From NCBI RefSeq assembly GCF_018127925.1, contig NZ_CP072347.1, positions 746,501 to 810,500 on the forward strand: DNA of 64,000 nucleotides. The letters are read 5' to 3'. Within the stretch, counting starts at the first letter, position 1. Every line of letters begins with the position of its first letter. Positions 32,027 to 40,947 of this stretch are shown in pieces. Source of the DNA: Prevotella melaninogenica (GTDB lineage Bacteria > Bacteroidota > Bacteroidia > Bacteroidales > Bacteroidaceae). The position numbers and the translations under genes were made by a program. Under the pieces are notes generated by a model. It had not been told where the DNA came from. It saw only the letters and a program-made list of their open reading frames with translations, and searched no databases.

Positions 32027-33460
32027 TTACTTATTGAGTAGTGACTCAATCTTATATATACTTTCTCTCAATTCAACGTCGTTTGGTGTCGGATTTTTGA
32101 ATTGAGAAAGGGTGTCTTCTAACAGCTGCAAGGCTTTCTGATTCCTTTTTTGCTTGTACTCCTTGCGTAATGTCTCAATCTTTGCAACGTTTTGTACACC
32201 TCTTATTATATGTTCAAACCGGCGGCTTGAGTGGTTTCCTGGATATACGATGTAGGTGTCGCCTGGTGTGAACAACTTAAAGCGACTGTCATACATAGGA
32301 TTATCAGTCCAATTCATCCATGCCCAGCGAAGGAAGCCATTGAAGCCATTAGCAAGGCAATAGAGTGGGAGGTAGGTTGCTTCAATTGGTTCGTTGTTGC
32401 TACCCACATTTGGCATTGCATCGGGACAAGCCGTGTAGGAGGTGCTAATCCAACCTTTCGAATTCCTCAAAGCAAGGTCTTCTGGCGTAAACTGCTGCTT
32501 CCAAGCAATACAATAATCATAGATTTTATCGACAAGTTCTTTGTGATAGTTTCCTGCCAATGATATCTTGATACCCGGTGCTGCCTCCTGTGCAATTCGA
32601 TAGGCATCTTGCATAGCATCGAGGGTACGTTCGTCCATCGCTATGACGGTTCTGTCAAACCAACCTTTCTCCTTCTGATGGGCAGCAAAGGAGCGTAGGA
32701 ATGGAATCCATAAGTCGCTGTATTCTTTGCTGTCTGTCGTCGTTTTTAGTTCCTTATAACTTTTTGATGCTTCATCATAATAGGTGAAAGTCATGTCCCA
32801 AGGCACCATTGAAAAACAATTGATATCTCCATCGATCCCACAAGAGTCGAGGAACGAAATCCAACGGTCGAAGGCTGTATAGTCATACGAACATGTTCCG
32901 TCTGCTTTTCGTGTCGTCTCGATCATCGCATCGAACTTATCATTGCTCTGTACGCCCCAAGGTTCGTAGAAGAGGATAGCTGAAGCATTGCGTTGTCCAG
33001 CACGTGCAAGCAACTGCATATAAGGACGGAGGATATCAAGATGCGCTTGACTCCAAGGAGCTACGCCATAATATCTACTAACAGCGTAGGGTTGTTGCCA
33101 GAAATTGAGGTGGAAGTTATCAGAGAGTGTGAGCTTGCGATTGAGTATTTTTATAGTGAATGGTATGGTGCTGATAGTCTTACCGTCTTGCTGTAGCAAT
33201 AAATTTAATTTGTAGGACCCTGCCTTAATGTTCTGAGGAATCTCAATTGTGCACCATGCAGACTTGCCATACATTGAGTCGTCAGCCTTTATGCTATCAT
33301 CCCCAATGATATCGGGCATGAGCCATGTCTGTAAGGAGTCAGGGTGATTACCACAGTTTTGGAAGTCATCGGTGATAACGGCAGAAAGAAAATGAGCTGT
33401 AGCAGTCGACAGGAGTCGATTGCTACAGCTCATTGATAGTTTTAAGTTGCCCTTTACCAC
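32027..33460 (-). CDS. GH123-like glycoside hydrolase (DUF4091), lacking its own start and signal peptide
   Basis: A 477-residue frame counted from GTG 33460; an open frame continues upstream through KEITAWKGERIGLEFPLPE, the natural N-terminal beta-domain of this family, to an A9 tract shared with the sialidase end, and no ATG with a signal peptide is present. The catalytic domain (about residues 110-400) has the Asp-Glu pair D276-E277 in VIAMDERT, as in GH123 beta-N-acetylgalactosaminidases. A -1 shift at A-AAA-AAG near the sialidase 3' end would yield a secreted GH33-GH123 fusion of about 958 residues. Otherwise this is a truncated gene or the tract carries a sequencing error. Confidence 0.75.
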   Translation of the reverse strand: MVKGNLKLSMSCSNRLLSTATAHFLSAVITDDFQNCGNHPDSLQTWLMPDIIGDDSIKADDSMYGKSAWCTIEIPQNIKAGSYKLNLLLQQDGKTISTIPFTIKILNRKLTLSDNFHLNFWQQPYAVSRYYGVAPWSQAHLDILRPYMQLLARAGQRNASAILFYEPWGVQSNDKFDAMIETTRKADGTCSYDYTAFDRWISFLDSCGIDGDINCFSMVPWDMTFTYYDEASKSYKELKTTTDSKEYSDLWIPFLRSFAAHQKEKGWFDRTVIAMDERTLDAMQDAYRIAQEAAPGIKISLAGNYHKELVDKIYDYCIAWKQQFTPEDLALRNSKGWISTSYTACPDAMPNVGSNNEPIEATYLPLYCLANGFNGFLRWAWMNWTDNPMYDSRFKLFTPGDTYIVYPGNHSSRRFEHIIRGVQNVAKIETLRKEYKQKRNQKALQLLEDTLSQFKNPTPNDVELRESIYKIESLLNK

Positions 33461-33507
33461 CTCTGGTAATGGGAACTCAAGTCCGATACGTTCGCCTTTC
33501 CAGGCTG

Positions 33508-34902
33508 TTATTTCTTTCTTTTCACTTGCTTTTTTTTTACTGCAAGTGGTGCTTTGGTCTGATGTGCCTTAGCAGCATCGACCATGTACTTAGAACGATC
33601 AACGTAAGGAAGAATATCATATTCTCCATTAGTAATCGCCTTCAATGACAGACTCTTGAACTCAATGTCATAGCCGTCATTCTGTCCGCGTACTTCATAG
33701 AGGAAGCCGATGCGCTGGTTCTTCATAAGTACCATTGTTGAGTAGCATGAAGACTCGTCGGTTACGCGCAGACCTTTCTTCCAGTTGCTACCTAATGCAT
33801 GGGCAGTAGAGTAGTCAGCATAAGATGCTAACTCCTTATAAAAGAAACCTACACTATCACGTCGTGCGCTGAGTGGAACTGACTGAAGGGCTACAAAAAG
33901 CTTCTTGCCGTCAGCAACTCGCTTTGCAGGAACAATCAAAATACCACCATTGCAGGCATTTACCTGCTTGCCAGTCATATTCTGTGGCATAACTTCCTCG
34001 CCCCAGCTACCTGTTGCCTTCGCTGCATCTTTGTAAGTAAAGATATTAAAGCGTCTGCCTCCGTAAACGTCACGGCAGCTCAGTAATACGCTACCATCAG
34101 GCATTTCCTCAACTTTTGACTCGTCCTGTGCAATAGAAGGAGCCTTTGAAGGAGTACCTAAGACGTGCCATGTGCTACCGAAATCGTCAGAATAGATAAC
34201 GAAAGTACCGCAACGGTCAACACCTTTCTGACGGATAGGATGTGCGATGTAAAGGCGATAGAACTTGCCATTACGGATGTAACGGCTCTGCATAATCTTA
34301 CCTGATGTGAGGAAGATACCATCTGGGTTGCCACCATTAGGCAGCTTTCCATCGTAGAGACCATGAATCATCTCGGTAAGGTCTGTTCCATTGTCCCATG
34401 TCTTACCACCATCAGTACTGTGGAAGAAGTAAGCGTGCTGTGGGTTCTGACGAGTTGCAGTCTGATAAGCACTCTTACCTGCTACACAGTGAAGTAATAC
34501 ATTATCTGACGTACGGTCAGCAATGATACTTGGGTCACCGAAAGCAGTACGAATTGGGTCAGCTGCATGTTCGTTACCGTGCGCTACGCAAACAGTGTCA
34601 GACCAGGTCTTACCAAAGTCCTTACTCGTTCGCATAACAATGTTAATCTGCCACAAACCATTTCTGTTGTTCCATCCCACGTCGGTATGACTGAGGCGGA
34701 AGTCGCAAGCTGCTAACAGTGTCCCCTTACGTGTCTCGGTAATAGCTGGGATACGATAAGGAACAGGGCTGTTAGCTCTATCAAAAACGATGGTGGTAAA
34801 ACCATCATCGTTCTTGATATTATTGCTCTTCTCTGTTCCTACTGCACCTACCTGTAAGAGTGAGGCGCAGAGGGAAACAGTTAATAAGATCTTCTTATAC
34901 AT
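33508..34902 (-). CDS. nanH: exo-alpha-sialidase (GH33)
   Basis: A 464-residue secreted enzyme that releases terminal sialic acid from host glycans. It has a signal peptide (about 1-20), the arginine motif YRIPAI (Arg50), three clear Asp-boxes at 93-100 (SKDFGKTW), 162-169 (STDGGKTW) and 238-245 (SDDFGSTW), a likely nucleophile region around ESCRDVYGGRRF, and the late CYSTM tyrosine region. The C-terminus is a Lys-rich tail encoded in part by an A9 tract overlapping the GH123 frame. It follows the NagB-PIG-L gene by 24 bp in the same operon. The gene symbol reflects function; orthology is not shown. Confidence 0.93.
   Translation of the reverse strand: MYKKILLTVSLCASLLQVGAVGTEKSNNIKNDDGFTTIVFDRANSPVPYRIPAITETRKGTLLAACDFRLSHTDVGWNNRNGLWQINIVMRTSKDFGKTWSDTVCVAHGNEHAADPIRTAFGDPSIIADRTSDNVLLHCVAGKSAYQTATRQNPQHAYFFHSTDGGKTWDNGTDLTEMIHGLYDGKLPNGGNPDGIFLTSGKIMQSRYIRNGKFYRLYIAHPIRQKGVDRCGTFVIYSDDFGSTWHVLGTPSKAPSIAQDESKVEEMPDGSVLLSCRDVYGGRRFNIFTYKDAAKATGSWGEEVMPQNMTGKQVNACNGGILIVPAKRVADGKKLFVALQSVPLSARRDSVGFFYKELASYADYSTAHALGSNWKKGLRVTDESSCYSTMVLMKNQRIGFLYEVRGQNDGYDIEFKSLSLKAITNGEYDILPYVDRSKYMVDAAKAHQTKAPLAVKKKQVKRKK
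33525..33545 (-). promoter_or_regulatory. candidate -1 frameshift site between sialidase and GH123 frames
   Basis: The minus strand reads GTAAAAAAAAAGC. In the sialidase frame the last bases are A-AAA-AAG, the dnaX-type slippery heptamer. A -1 slip (or one extra A) continues as ASEKKEITAWKGER into the GH123 frame. Confidence 0.5.
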
Positions 34903-34926
34903 TAATTCTTGTTTGTCTTATAAGTA

Positions 34927-36915
34927 CTAAAACTTGTATTCAACAAATGCTTCCATTGCCTCGTAGCAAGCCAATCCTAAGTCATCATAGAGTTTAGCTG
35001 TACCACGGTTGCGGTCTTCTGAACGCTGCCAGAAGAGACGTTCGTCGTTGCCAAGGAATGGCGCACTTTCCATCTGGCTCTGGTGTTTGAGGATAGAGTT
35101 ACGCTTTGCACGCAGCTCCTCAGGGCTGATAGGAACACACATCTCGATGTTCTCAATTTCCCATTCTGCCCAAGCACCACGATACATCCACACACGACAA
35201 TCCTTCAACCACTCTGCCTTAGCTTCTTTCTCAAGGTCGATAGCAGCCAAAACGGCATCTGTACACTTACGGTGAGTGCCATGTGGGTCAGCCAAGTCAC
35301 CAGCTACATAAATCTGATGAGGTTTTACCTTTGTAATGAGTTCTCTTACAATATTCACGTCAGCTTCGCCCATTGGGAGTTTCTCAATCTTACCAGACTC
35401 ATAGAAAGGAAGGTCGAGGAAGTGAACATGGTCGAGAGGAATCTGATTGAAAGTTGAAGCAGTACGTGCCTCACCACGACGGATAAGTCCCTTAATGGTA
35501 CGGATATCCTGTGAGTCTATGTCTCCTTCCTTCTTGTTCTTCAAGAATTCCTTAATCTCTTTGTACTTAGACTTAATAACCTCATCTTGCTCATTAGCAA
35601 AGAGTTGATTGAAACCATTGATGAAGTGCATGAAACGTACAACCTCCTCATCACCTACAGCAATGTTACCAGATGTCTCGTAAGCTACGTGAACGTCATG
35701 TCCCTGCTGTACCAAACGACGAAGTGTACCACCCATTGAGATAACATCATCGTCAGGGTGTGGAGAGAATACAATCACTCTCTTTGGGAATGGTTTAGCA
35801 CGTTCTGGACGATAGGTGTCGTCAGCATCAGGTTTACCACCTGGCCAACCTGTAATTGTATGCTGGAGATCATTGAAGATCTTGATATTTGCATTGTATG
35901 CAGAACCATAGAGTGCAAGGAGTTCGCTAAGGCCATTCTCATTATAGTCCTTGTTGGTCAACTTGAGAAGTGGCTTACCTGTAATCTGGCAAAGCCAAAC
36001 AAGTGCAGAGCGTACTAACTTATCTGTCCATTTGCATGAAGCAACAAGCCAAGGATGCTGAATACGTGTCAACTTAGCGGCTGCAGAGAGGTCAATAACA
36101 ACATGTGCGTCGTTATGTGTCTGCAAGAAAGATGCTGGAATAGCATCACTTACTTTACCCTCAACAGTCTTCTTGATAATTTCAGCTTTCTCTTCACCCC
36201 ATGCTGTAAGGAAGATCTTACGTGCAGAGAGGATAGTGCTAACACCCATAGTGATAGAACATGGAGGAACTGACTCCTGAGAACCGAAGCTCATCTTCAT
36301 CTCCTCACGTGATGTCTCATCAATCAAGATAAGGCGAGAAGCAGAGGTAATGCTTGACCCTGGTTCGTTGGTAGCGATATTACCCATACGGCCAATTCCC
36401 AAAAGGATAACATCAAGACCACCTAACTCCTTAATATGTTGCTCGTACTGACGGCAATGCTCCTGTACGTCATTCTGAGCAATAGTACCATCTGGCGTAA
36501 AGATGTTCTCTACATCAATATCAATATGATTCAAGAAACGCTCTTTGAGCTGGTTGATACCACGATTTACGTTTTCTTCACTCAGTGGGAAGTACTCGTA
36601 TGCATTGAAGACAACAACATTCTTGAAACTCAACTTACCAGCTTGATGACGCTTGATAAGCTCGTGGAAGATAGGAGTGAGGGAAGAACCAGAGCCAACG
36701 CCCATAACATACTTTCTTCCTTCCTGCTCTCTCTTCTTGATGTCTGCCTCAAGATGGTTGGCAATGTCGATAGCTCCTTCTTCAATAGTTGGGAAGATAT
36801 CAGTAGGAACCTTCTCAAAACGTGTTATCTCAGAGCGTTCGATAGCTGTTGCAGGACGATAAAACTCCTCAGGTATTTGATTGAGTACAATCTGTGAACT
36901 TAAATTCAGTTTCAT
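34927..36915 (-). CDS. degenerate NagB domain fused to PIG-L-type deacetylase
   Basis: A 662-residue two-domain cytosolic protein. Residues about 1-280 align with glucosamine-6-phosphate deaminase, but the catalytic positions are changed: the FNMDEY motif is FNAYEY (Asp to Tyr106) and [11 protein letters not shown] is GRMGNIATNEP (Asp to Met177, His to Asn179), so this half is unlikely to deaminate. Residues about 375-660 form a PIG-L/LmbE zinc deacetylase with SPHPDDD (His386, Asp388, Asp389) and DPHGTHR (His545, His548). It overlaps the intact nagB by 1 nt. With no nagA here, the PIG-L half could deacetylate an N-acetylhexosamine or its phosphate for NagB. Confidence 0.9.
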   Translation of the reverse strand: MKLNLSSQIVLNQIPEEFYRPATAIERSEITRFEKVPTDIFPTIEEGAIDIANHLEADIKKREQEGRKYVMGVGSGSSLTPIFHELIKRHQAGKLSFKNVVVFNAYEYFPLSEENVNRGINQLKERFLNHIDIDVENIFTPDGTIAQNDVQEHCRQYEQHIKELGGLDVILLGIGRMGNIATNEPGSSITSASRLILIDETSREEMKMSFGSQESVPPCSITMGVSTILSARKIFLTAWGEEKAEIIKKTVEGKVSDAIPASFLQTHNDAHVVIDLSAAAKLTRIQHPWLVASCKWTDKLVRSALVWLCQITGKPLLKLTNKDYNENGLSELLALYGSAYNANIKIFNDLQHTITGWPGGKPDADDTYRPERAKPFPKRVIVFSPHPDDDVISMGGTLRRLVQQGHDVHVAYETSGNIAVGDEEVVRFMHFINGFNQLFANEQDEVIKSKYKEIKEFLKNKKEGDIDSQDIRTIKGLIRRGEARTASTFNQIPLDHVHFLDLPFYESGKIEKLPMGEADVNIVRELITKVKPHQIYVAGDLADPHGTHRKCTDAVLAAIDLEKEAKAEWLKDCRVWMYRGAWAEWEIENIEMCVPISPEELRAKRNSILKHQSQMESAPFLGNDERLFWQRSEDRNRGTAKLYDDLGLACYEAMEAFVEYKF

Positions 36916-37703
36916 TACAAGTTCTCCTTTTCTATGTCTTTAAAGTATTTGTATGTTTCTACTGTTAGCTTGTCTGTTGCACTTTCATCACAAACGATGA
37001 TACCGTGCTCGTGCATCTGTAAAGCACTGATTGTCCACTTCTGTGTGAGTGGACCTTCTACAACAGCACGCAAAGCTTCTGCCTTGTTGTGACCATTTAC
37101 AAGTATCAACACTTCCTTAGCATCCATTACTGTACCAACACCTACTGTCAGTGCATGTACAGGAACCTTATTTGGGTCATTGTCAAAGAAACGTGAGTTT
37201 GCAATACGTGTATCTGAAGTCAATGTCTTGATACGAGTGCGTGAACGGAGAGATGAACCTGGTTCGTTGAAAGCGATGTGACCATCAGGACCGATACCAC
37301 CCAAGAAGAGGTCGATACCACCTGCCTCACGAATCATCTCCTCATAATGCTGACACTCTGCCTCGAGGTTCTCTGCATTACCATTCAAGATATGAATGTT
37401 CTCCTTTGGACAGTCGATGTGGTTAAAGAGATTCTCAGCCATAAAGCTGTGATAGCTCTGTGGGTGACTCTCTGGCAAACCAACATACTCATCCATGTTG
37501 AATGTAACAACATTCTTAAAGCTTACCCTACCTTCTTTATAAGCCTTTACCAACTCAGCATACATACCTTCTGGTGAAGAACCAGTTGGCAAACCGAGTA
37601 CAAAAGGCTTGTCTTGATTCTTAGCAGCATTAATACGCTCAATCACGTAGTTTGCTGCCCATTTAGATAACTTTTCGTAGTTAGGTTCTATGATTAATCT
37701 CAT
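36915..37703 (-). CDS. nagB: glucosamine-6-phosphate deaminase
   Basis: A 262-residue enzyme converting glucosamine-6-phosphate to fructose-6-phosphate and ammonia, the entry of amino sugars into glycolysis. All key residues are present: Asp71 in [10 protein letters not shown], Asp140 and His142 in [11 protein letters not shown], Glu147. Length is normal. It is the second gene of a leftward operon (MFS transporter 54 bp upstream, NagB-PIG-L overlapping by 1 nt, then sialidase and GH123), which places it as the catabolic end of a host-glycan pathway. Confidence 0.96.
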   Translation of the reverse strand: MRLIIEPNYEKLSKWAANYVIERINAAKNQDKPFVLGLPTGSSPEGMYAELVKAYKEGRVSFKNVVTFNMDEYVGLPESHPQSYHSFMAENLFNHIDCPKENIHILNGNAENLEAECQHYEEMIREAGGIDLFLGGIGPDGHIAFNEPGSSLRSRTRIKTLTSDTRIANSRFFDNDPNKVPVHALTVGVGTVMDAKEVLILVNGHNKAEALRAVVEGPLTQKWTISALQMHEHGIIVCDESATDKLTVETYKYFKDIEKENL

Positions 37704-37757
37704 AATCTTTGGTTTTAATTATTATGTTTTGGTTTATTATGTTATAAAATACTTTTC

Positions 37758-39074
37758 TTATGCTTCAAGTTTTTCTTTCTTCGTATCATCTGTATAGGTG
37801 AATGGGACAAACCATGTAACCAACAGTGCTGGAATAGTACATACCAATACGAAGATAAAGAATTGGCGATAACCCAAGAAATCGCTGAAAACACCACTCA
37901 ACATACCTGGTAACATTACGCCCAAGTTCATAATACCACTTGCGAAAGCGTAGTGTGCCATCTGGTGTTTACCAGGTGCAATCTGTTGCATCATAAAGAG
38001 GGATAGTCCAACAAAGCCGAAGCCATAGCCGAAATATTCCATTACGATAGCACCGCCAATCAACCAAAGGCTCTCTGGTTGATAGATTGCTAAGAATGTA
38101 TAGGCTATGAATGGGATATTGAAAACCAATGCAAGTGAAAAGAGACTCTTTTGCAATCCTCTCCATGCAATGTAATAGCCTGCAAGGATAGAACCGATAA
38201 CAAAGGCAGCAGCACCAAAAGTACCATAGCAAAGTCCAATCTCTTGTTCACTCAATCCTAAACCTTGGTCGGCACGTGATGCCTTGAGGAAGAGAGGAAC
38301 AATCTTCATTACAAATCCTTCAGCAAAGCGATAGAGAATGATGAAGAAGATATAATATACAATGTGTTTCTTCTTGAAAAAGTCGATAAATACCTCAACA
38401 AGTTCACCTAACGATTCTTTTAATGTTTTAGGAGAATCAGTTGTAGTCTTCTTTGGATTTGGGAGTATAATGATGTGGTAACAGCCTATCACTAACATGA
38501 TTGTAGCGATAATAAACATGATAAACATCCATGCCTTTGTTACTCCGAAATGTTCAATAAACGTACCTGCAAGGTAGACTAATCCTCCAGTCGCAGCAAT
38601 CTTTGCAATGTTATAGAAAGCTCCTTGCCAACCAATCCATCGTGCTTGCTCTTCGTTTGAGAGTACAGACATATAGGTTCCGTCTGCAGCAATGTCATGT
38701 GTAGCACCACTCATCGCGATAACAGCAAGTATCGCTATTGTGACGGGGAAGAAGAAAGGAAGATGAAGGGCAAAGGCTACTAATGCAAAAAGCACACCTG
38801 TAATCAACTGTGTCAATACAACAAAGAACTTCTTTGTCTTATAAATTTCTAAGAACGGGCTCCATAACGGTTTTAAGGTCCAAGGAAGCATGATGAGGGA
38901 GGTCCAAAAGGCTATCTGTTTATCAGATACCCCCATTCCTTTATACATTAGTGTACAAACCATATTGAGTACGACGAAAGGCATACCCATGGCAAAATAA
39001 AGCGTAGGAACCCATGTTGCTGGACTATGCAGCATCTTGTTTTCCTCTTTTAGGTTCTTAGGGTTTAGACTCAT
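37758..39074 (-). CDS. MFS transporter, AmpG-like, of the amino-sugar operon
   Basis: A 438-residue polytopic membrane protein with about 12 helices. The pattern WTSLIMLPWTLKPLWSPFLE after TM2 and the GATHDIAADGTYMS segment in TM4-5 are typical of the AmpG/SLC33-like branch of the MFS. It heads the operon with nagB, NagB-PIG-L, sialidase and GH123, so an amino sugar, sialic acid or a small glycan is the likely cargo; in AmpG the cargo is GlcNAc-anhydromuropeptide. The choice among these is inference. The start is ambiguous between residues 1 and 15 (MLHSPATW). Confidence 0.85.
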   Translation of the reverse strand: MSLNPKNLKEENKMLHSPATWVPTLYFAMGMPFVVLNMVCTLMYKGMGVSDKQIAFWTSLIMLPWTLKPLWSPFLEIYKTKKFFVVLTQLITGVLFALVAFALHLPFFFPVTIAILAVIAMSGATHDIAADGTYMSVLSNEEQARWIGWQGAFYNIAKIAATGGLVYLAGTFIEHFGVTKAWMFIMFIIATIMLVIGCYHIIILPNPKKTTTDSPKTLKESLGELVEVFIDFFKKKHIVYYIFFIILYRFAEGFVMKIVPLFLKASRADQGLGLSEQEIGLCYGTFGAAAFVIGSILAGYYIAWRGLQKSLFSLALVFNIPFIAYTFLAIYQPESLWLIGGAIVMEYFGYGFGFVGLSLFMMQQIAPGKHQMAHYAFASGIMNLGVMLPGMLSGVFSDFLGYRQFFIFVLVCTIPALLVTWFVPFTYTDDTKKEKLEA

Positions 39075-39277
39075 TTTCTTTATATAGGATTTCTAAAGAA
39101 AGTAACAGTTAAAGAGAGGTTTTTACTTATCAAAAAGGTTTTATTTAACTTTAATTTACCAATGCAGTGAATCTCTTACTTTGAAAACCGCACTTCTTTG
39201 AATTCTTACTATTGTATATATAACGCTTATAAATGTGTTTTATTGTGAACGTATTTGGTTTTCTCGACGAAAATATT

Positions 39278-39285
39278 TAAATTTG
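39278..39285 (+). promoter_or_regulatory. -7 promoter element of fucosidase gene 1
   Basis: TAAATTTG, 45 bp before the ATG. Fucosidase copy 2 has the identical element at 45067-45074. Confidence 0.55.
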
Positions 39286-39330
39286 CCGTAGAATATTAAA
39301 ATTACATTTATAAATCATTACCTAATAATT

Positions 39331-40875
39331 ATGTGGCTGAATTCTTATTCCCATTTTTTTAAGGCAACGATAGCTTGTACAAGCTTATTATTCTCGCCGG
39401 TAGTTCTTCCAACGCTTCATGCTCAGGAGCAGAACGTTGTAATAATTAATCCGACAGATTCTCCTGCGGAAATTGTTCATAAGGCAGCAAATGTTGTTCC
39501 TTCTGCTCGTCAGTTTAATTGGCAGCGTCAGGAACTTACTGCTTTCTTGCATTATGGTATAAACACCTATACTGGTAGAGAGTGGGGTGATGGTAAGGAG
39601 TCACCAGCTATCTTCAATCCTACTGACCTTGATGCTGATCAGTGGATACGTGAGTTGAAGGCAGCAGGCTTTAAGTGTGCTATCCTTACTTGTAAGCACC
39701 ATGATGGTTTCTGTTTGTGGCCATCGGCTTATACAGAACATAGTGTTAAGAACTCTCCATGGAAGAACGGTAAAGGTGATGTTGTACGTGAGGTGAGCGA
39801 TGCCTGCAAGAAGTATGGTATGGACTTTGGTGTCTATCTCTCTCCTTGGGATCGTAATTCAGATCTTTATGGAACTGAAGCTTATAACGACTTCTTTGTT
39901 AAACAGTTGACTGAATTGCTTACACAATATGGTAAGGTAAGTGAAGTGTGGTTTGATGGTGCTTGTGGTGAAGGACCAAATGGTAAGAAGCAGGTGTATG
40001 ACTTCGTACGTTGGTATGAACTTATTCGTAAGTTACAGCCAGAGGCAGTGATAGCTGTCATGGGACCTGATGTTCGTTGGGTTGGTACAGAGACTGGTCG
40101 TGGTCGTGAGATGGAATGGAGTGTTGTTCCAAAGGACAATCTTGATCAGGAAGCTATTGCAAAGAACTCACAGAAGGAAGTACTGACTGCACCTGTTGGT
40201 GATATGATGGGGCAAGACCTTGGTAGTCGTAAGAAGATTGAAAAGGCAAAGTCACTTATTTGGTATCCAGCTGAGATTGACGTATCTATCCGTCCGGGAT
40301 GGTTCTATCATGAGGATCAGGATAGCAAGGTGAAGTCGCCAAAGGAACTGATGGATATCTATTTCACATCTGTCGGAATGAATGGTGTACTCCTCTTGAA
40401 TCTTCCTCCTAATAAGGAAGGTAAACTTTCTGAGGCTGATATAAGAAGTCTTCGTGGTTTCCGCCAGTTGTATGCAAATACCTTCACTGATAATCTCTTG
40501 GCAAAGGCAAAGGTTACTTGTGTGCTTTCAGAGGGTAAGGGTCGCAATGTTATTGACGATAATTATGACACTTCTGTACGTCCAAAGATGAAGGATGGTA
40601 AGGCTGTATTCTCATTCAAACTGAATAAACCTGCCACCTTTAATGTCCTTTCTGTGCAAGAGGATATCCGTAAGGGACAGCGTGTGGAGAAGTTCTCACT
40701 CGAAGTAAAGGATGCTAAGGGCAACTGGAAGAAAGTAACAGAGGGTACGACCGTTGGTCATAAGCGTTTGTTGAAGTTCCCTGTCGAGACTGCTAAGGAG
40801 GTGCGCCTTATCATCAGCGAGGTTCGTGCAGTGCCAACAATCTCTGAAATTGGTTTATACCGATTAAGAGATTAA
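39331..40875 (+). CDS. alpha-L-fucosidase (GH29), copy 1
   Basis: A 514-residue secreted enzyme with signal peptide (residues about 1-31, LHAQ), a GH29 catalytic barrel (about 60-385) with KHHDGFCLW (122-130) and the nucleophile Asp209 in VWFDGACG, and a C-terminal beta-sandwich (about 390-514) that reads like a small carbohydrate-binding/discoidin fold. It hydrolyses terminal alpha-L-fucose from host glycans. It is divergent from the amino-sugar operon. From residue about 57 on it is nearly identical to the copy at 45161. A terminator follows, and an IS element is inserted just after the terminator's T-run. Confidence 0.95.
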   Translation: MWLNSYSHFFKATIACTSLLFSPVVLPTLHAQEQNVVIINPTDSPAEIVHKAANVVPSARQFNWQRQELTAFLHYGINTYTGREWGDGKESPAIFNPTDLDADQWIRELKAAGFKCAILTCKHHDGFCLWPSAYTEHSVKNSPWKNGKGDVVREVSDACKKYGMDFGVYLSPWDRNSDLYGTEAYNDFFVKQLTELLTQYGKVSEVWFDGACGEGPNGKKQVYDFVRWYELIRKLQPEAVIAVMGPDVRWVGTETGRGREMEWSVVPKDNLDQEAIAKNSQKEVLTAPVGDMMGQDLGSRKKIEKAKSLIWYPAEIDVSIRPGWFYHEDQDSKVKSPKELMDIYFTSVGMNGVLLLNLPPNKEGKLSEADIRSLRGFRQLYANTFTDNLLAKAKVTCVLSEGKGRNVIDDNYDTSVRPKMKDGKAVFSFKLNKPATFNVLSVQEDIRKGQRVEKFSLEVKDAKGNWKKVTEGTTVGHKRLLKFPVETAKEVRLIISEVRAVPTISEIGLYRLRD

Positions 40876-40910
40876 ACTATTATTCTTTGGCTTATTGCAA
40901 TAAGTTATAT

Positions 40911-40943
40911 AAAAAAGGACGCACAGTTTGTGCATCCTTTTTT
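40911..40943 (+). terminator. Rho-independent terminator of fucosidase gene 1
   Basis: AAAAAAGGA-C-GCACA-GTT-TGTGC-A-TCCTTTTTT; a strong stem with a T-run that abuts the IS target site. Confidence 0.85.
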
Positions 40944-40947
40944 ATAT

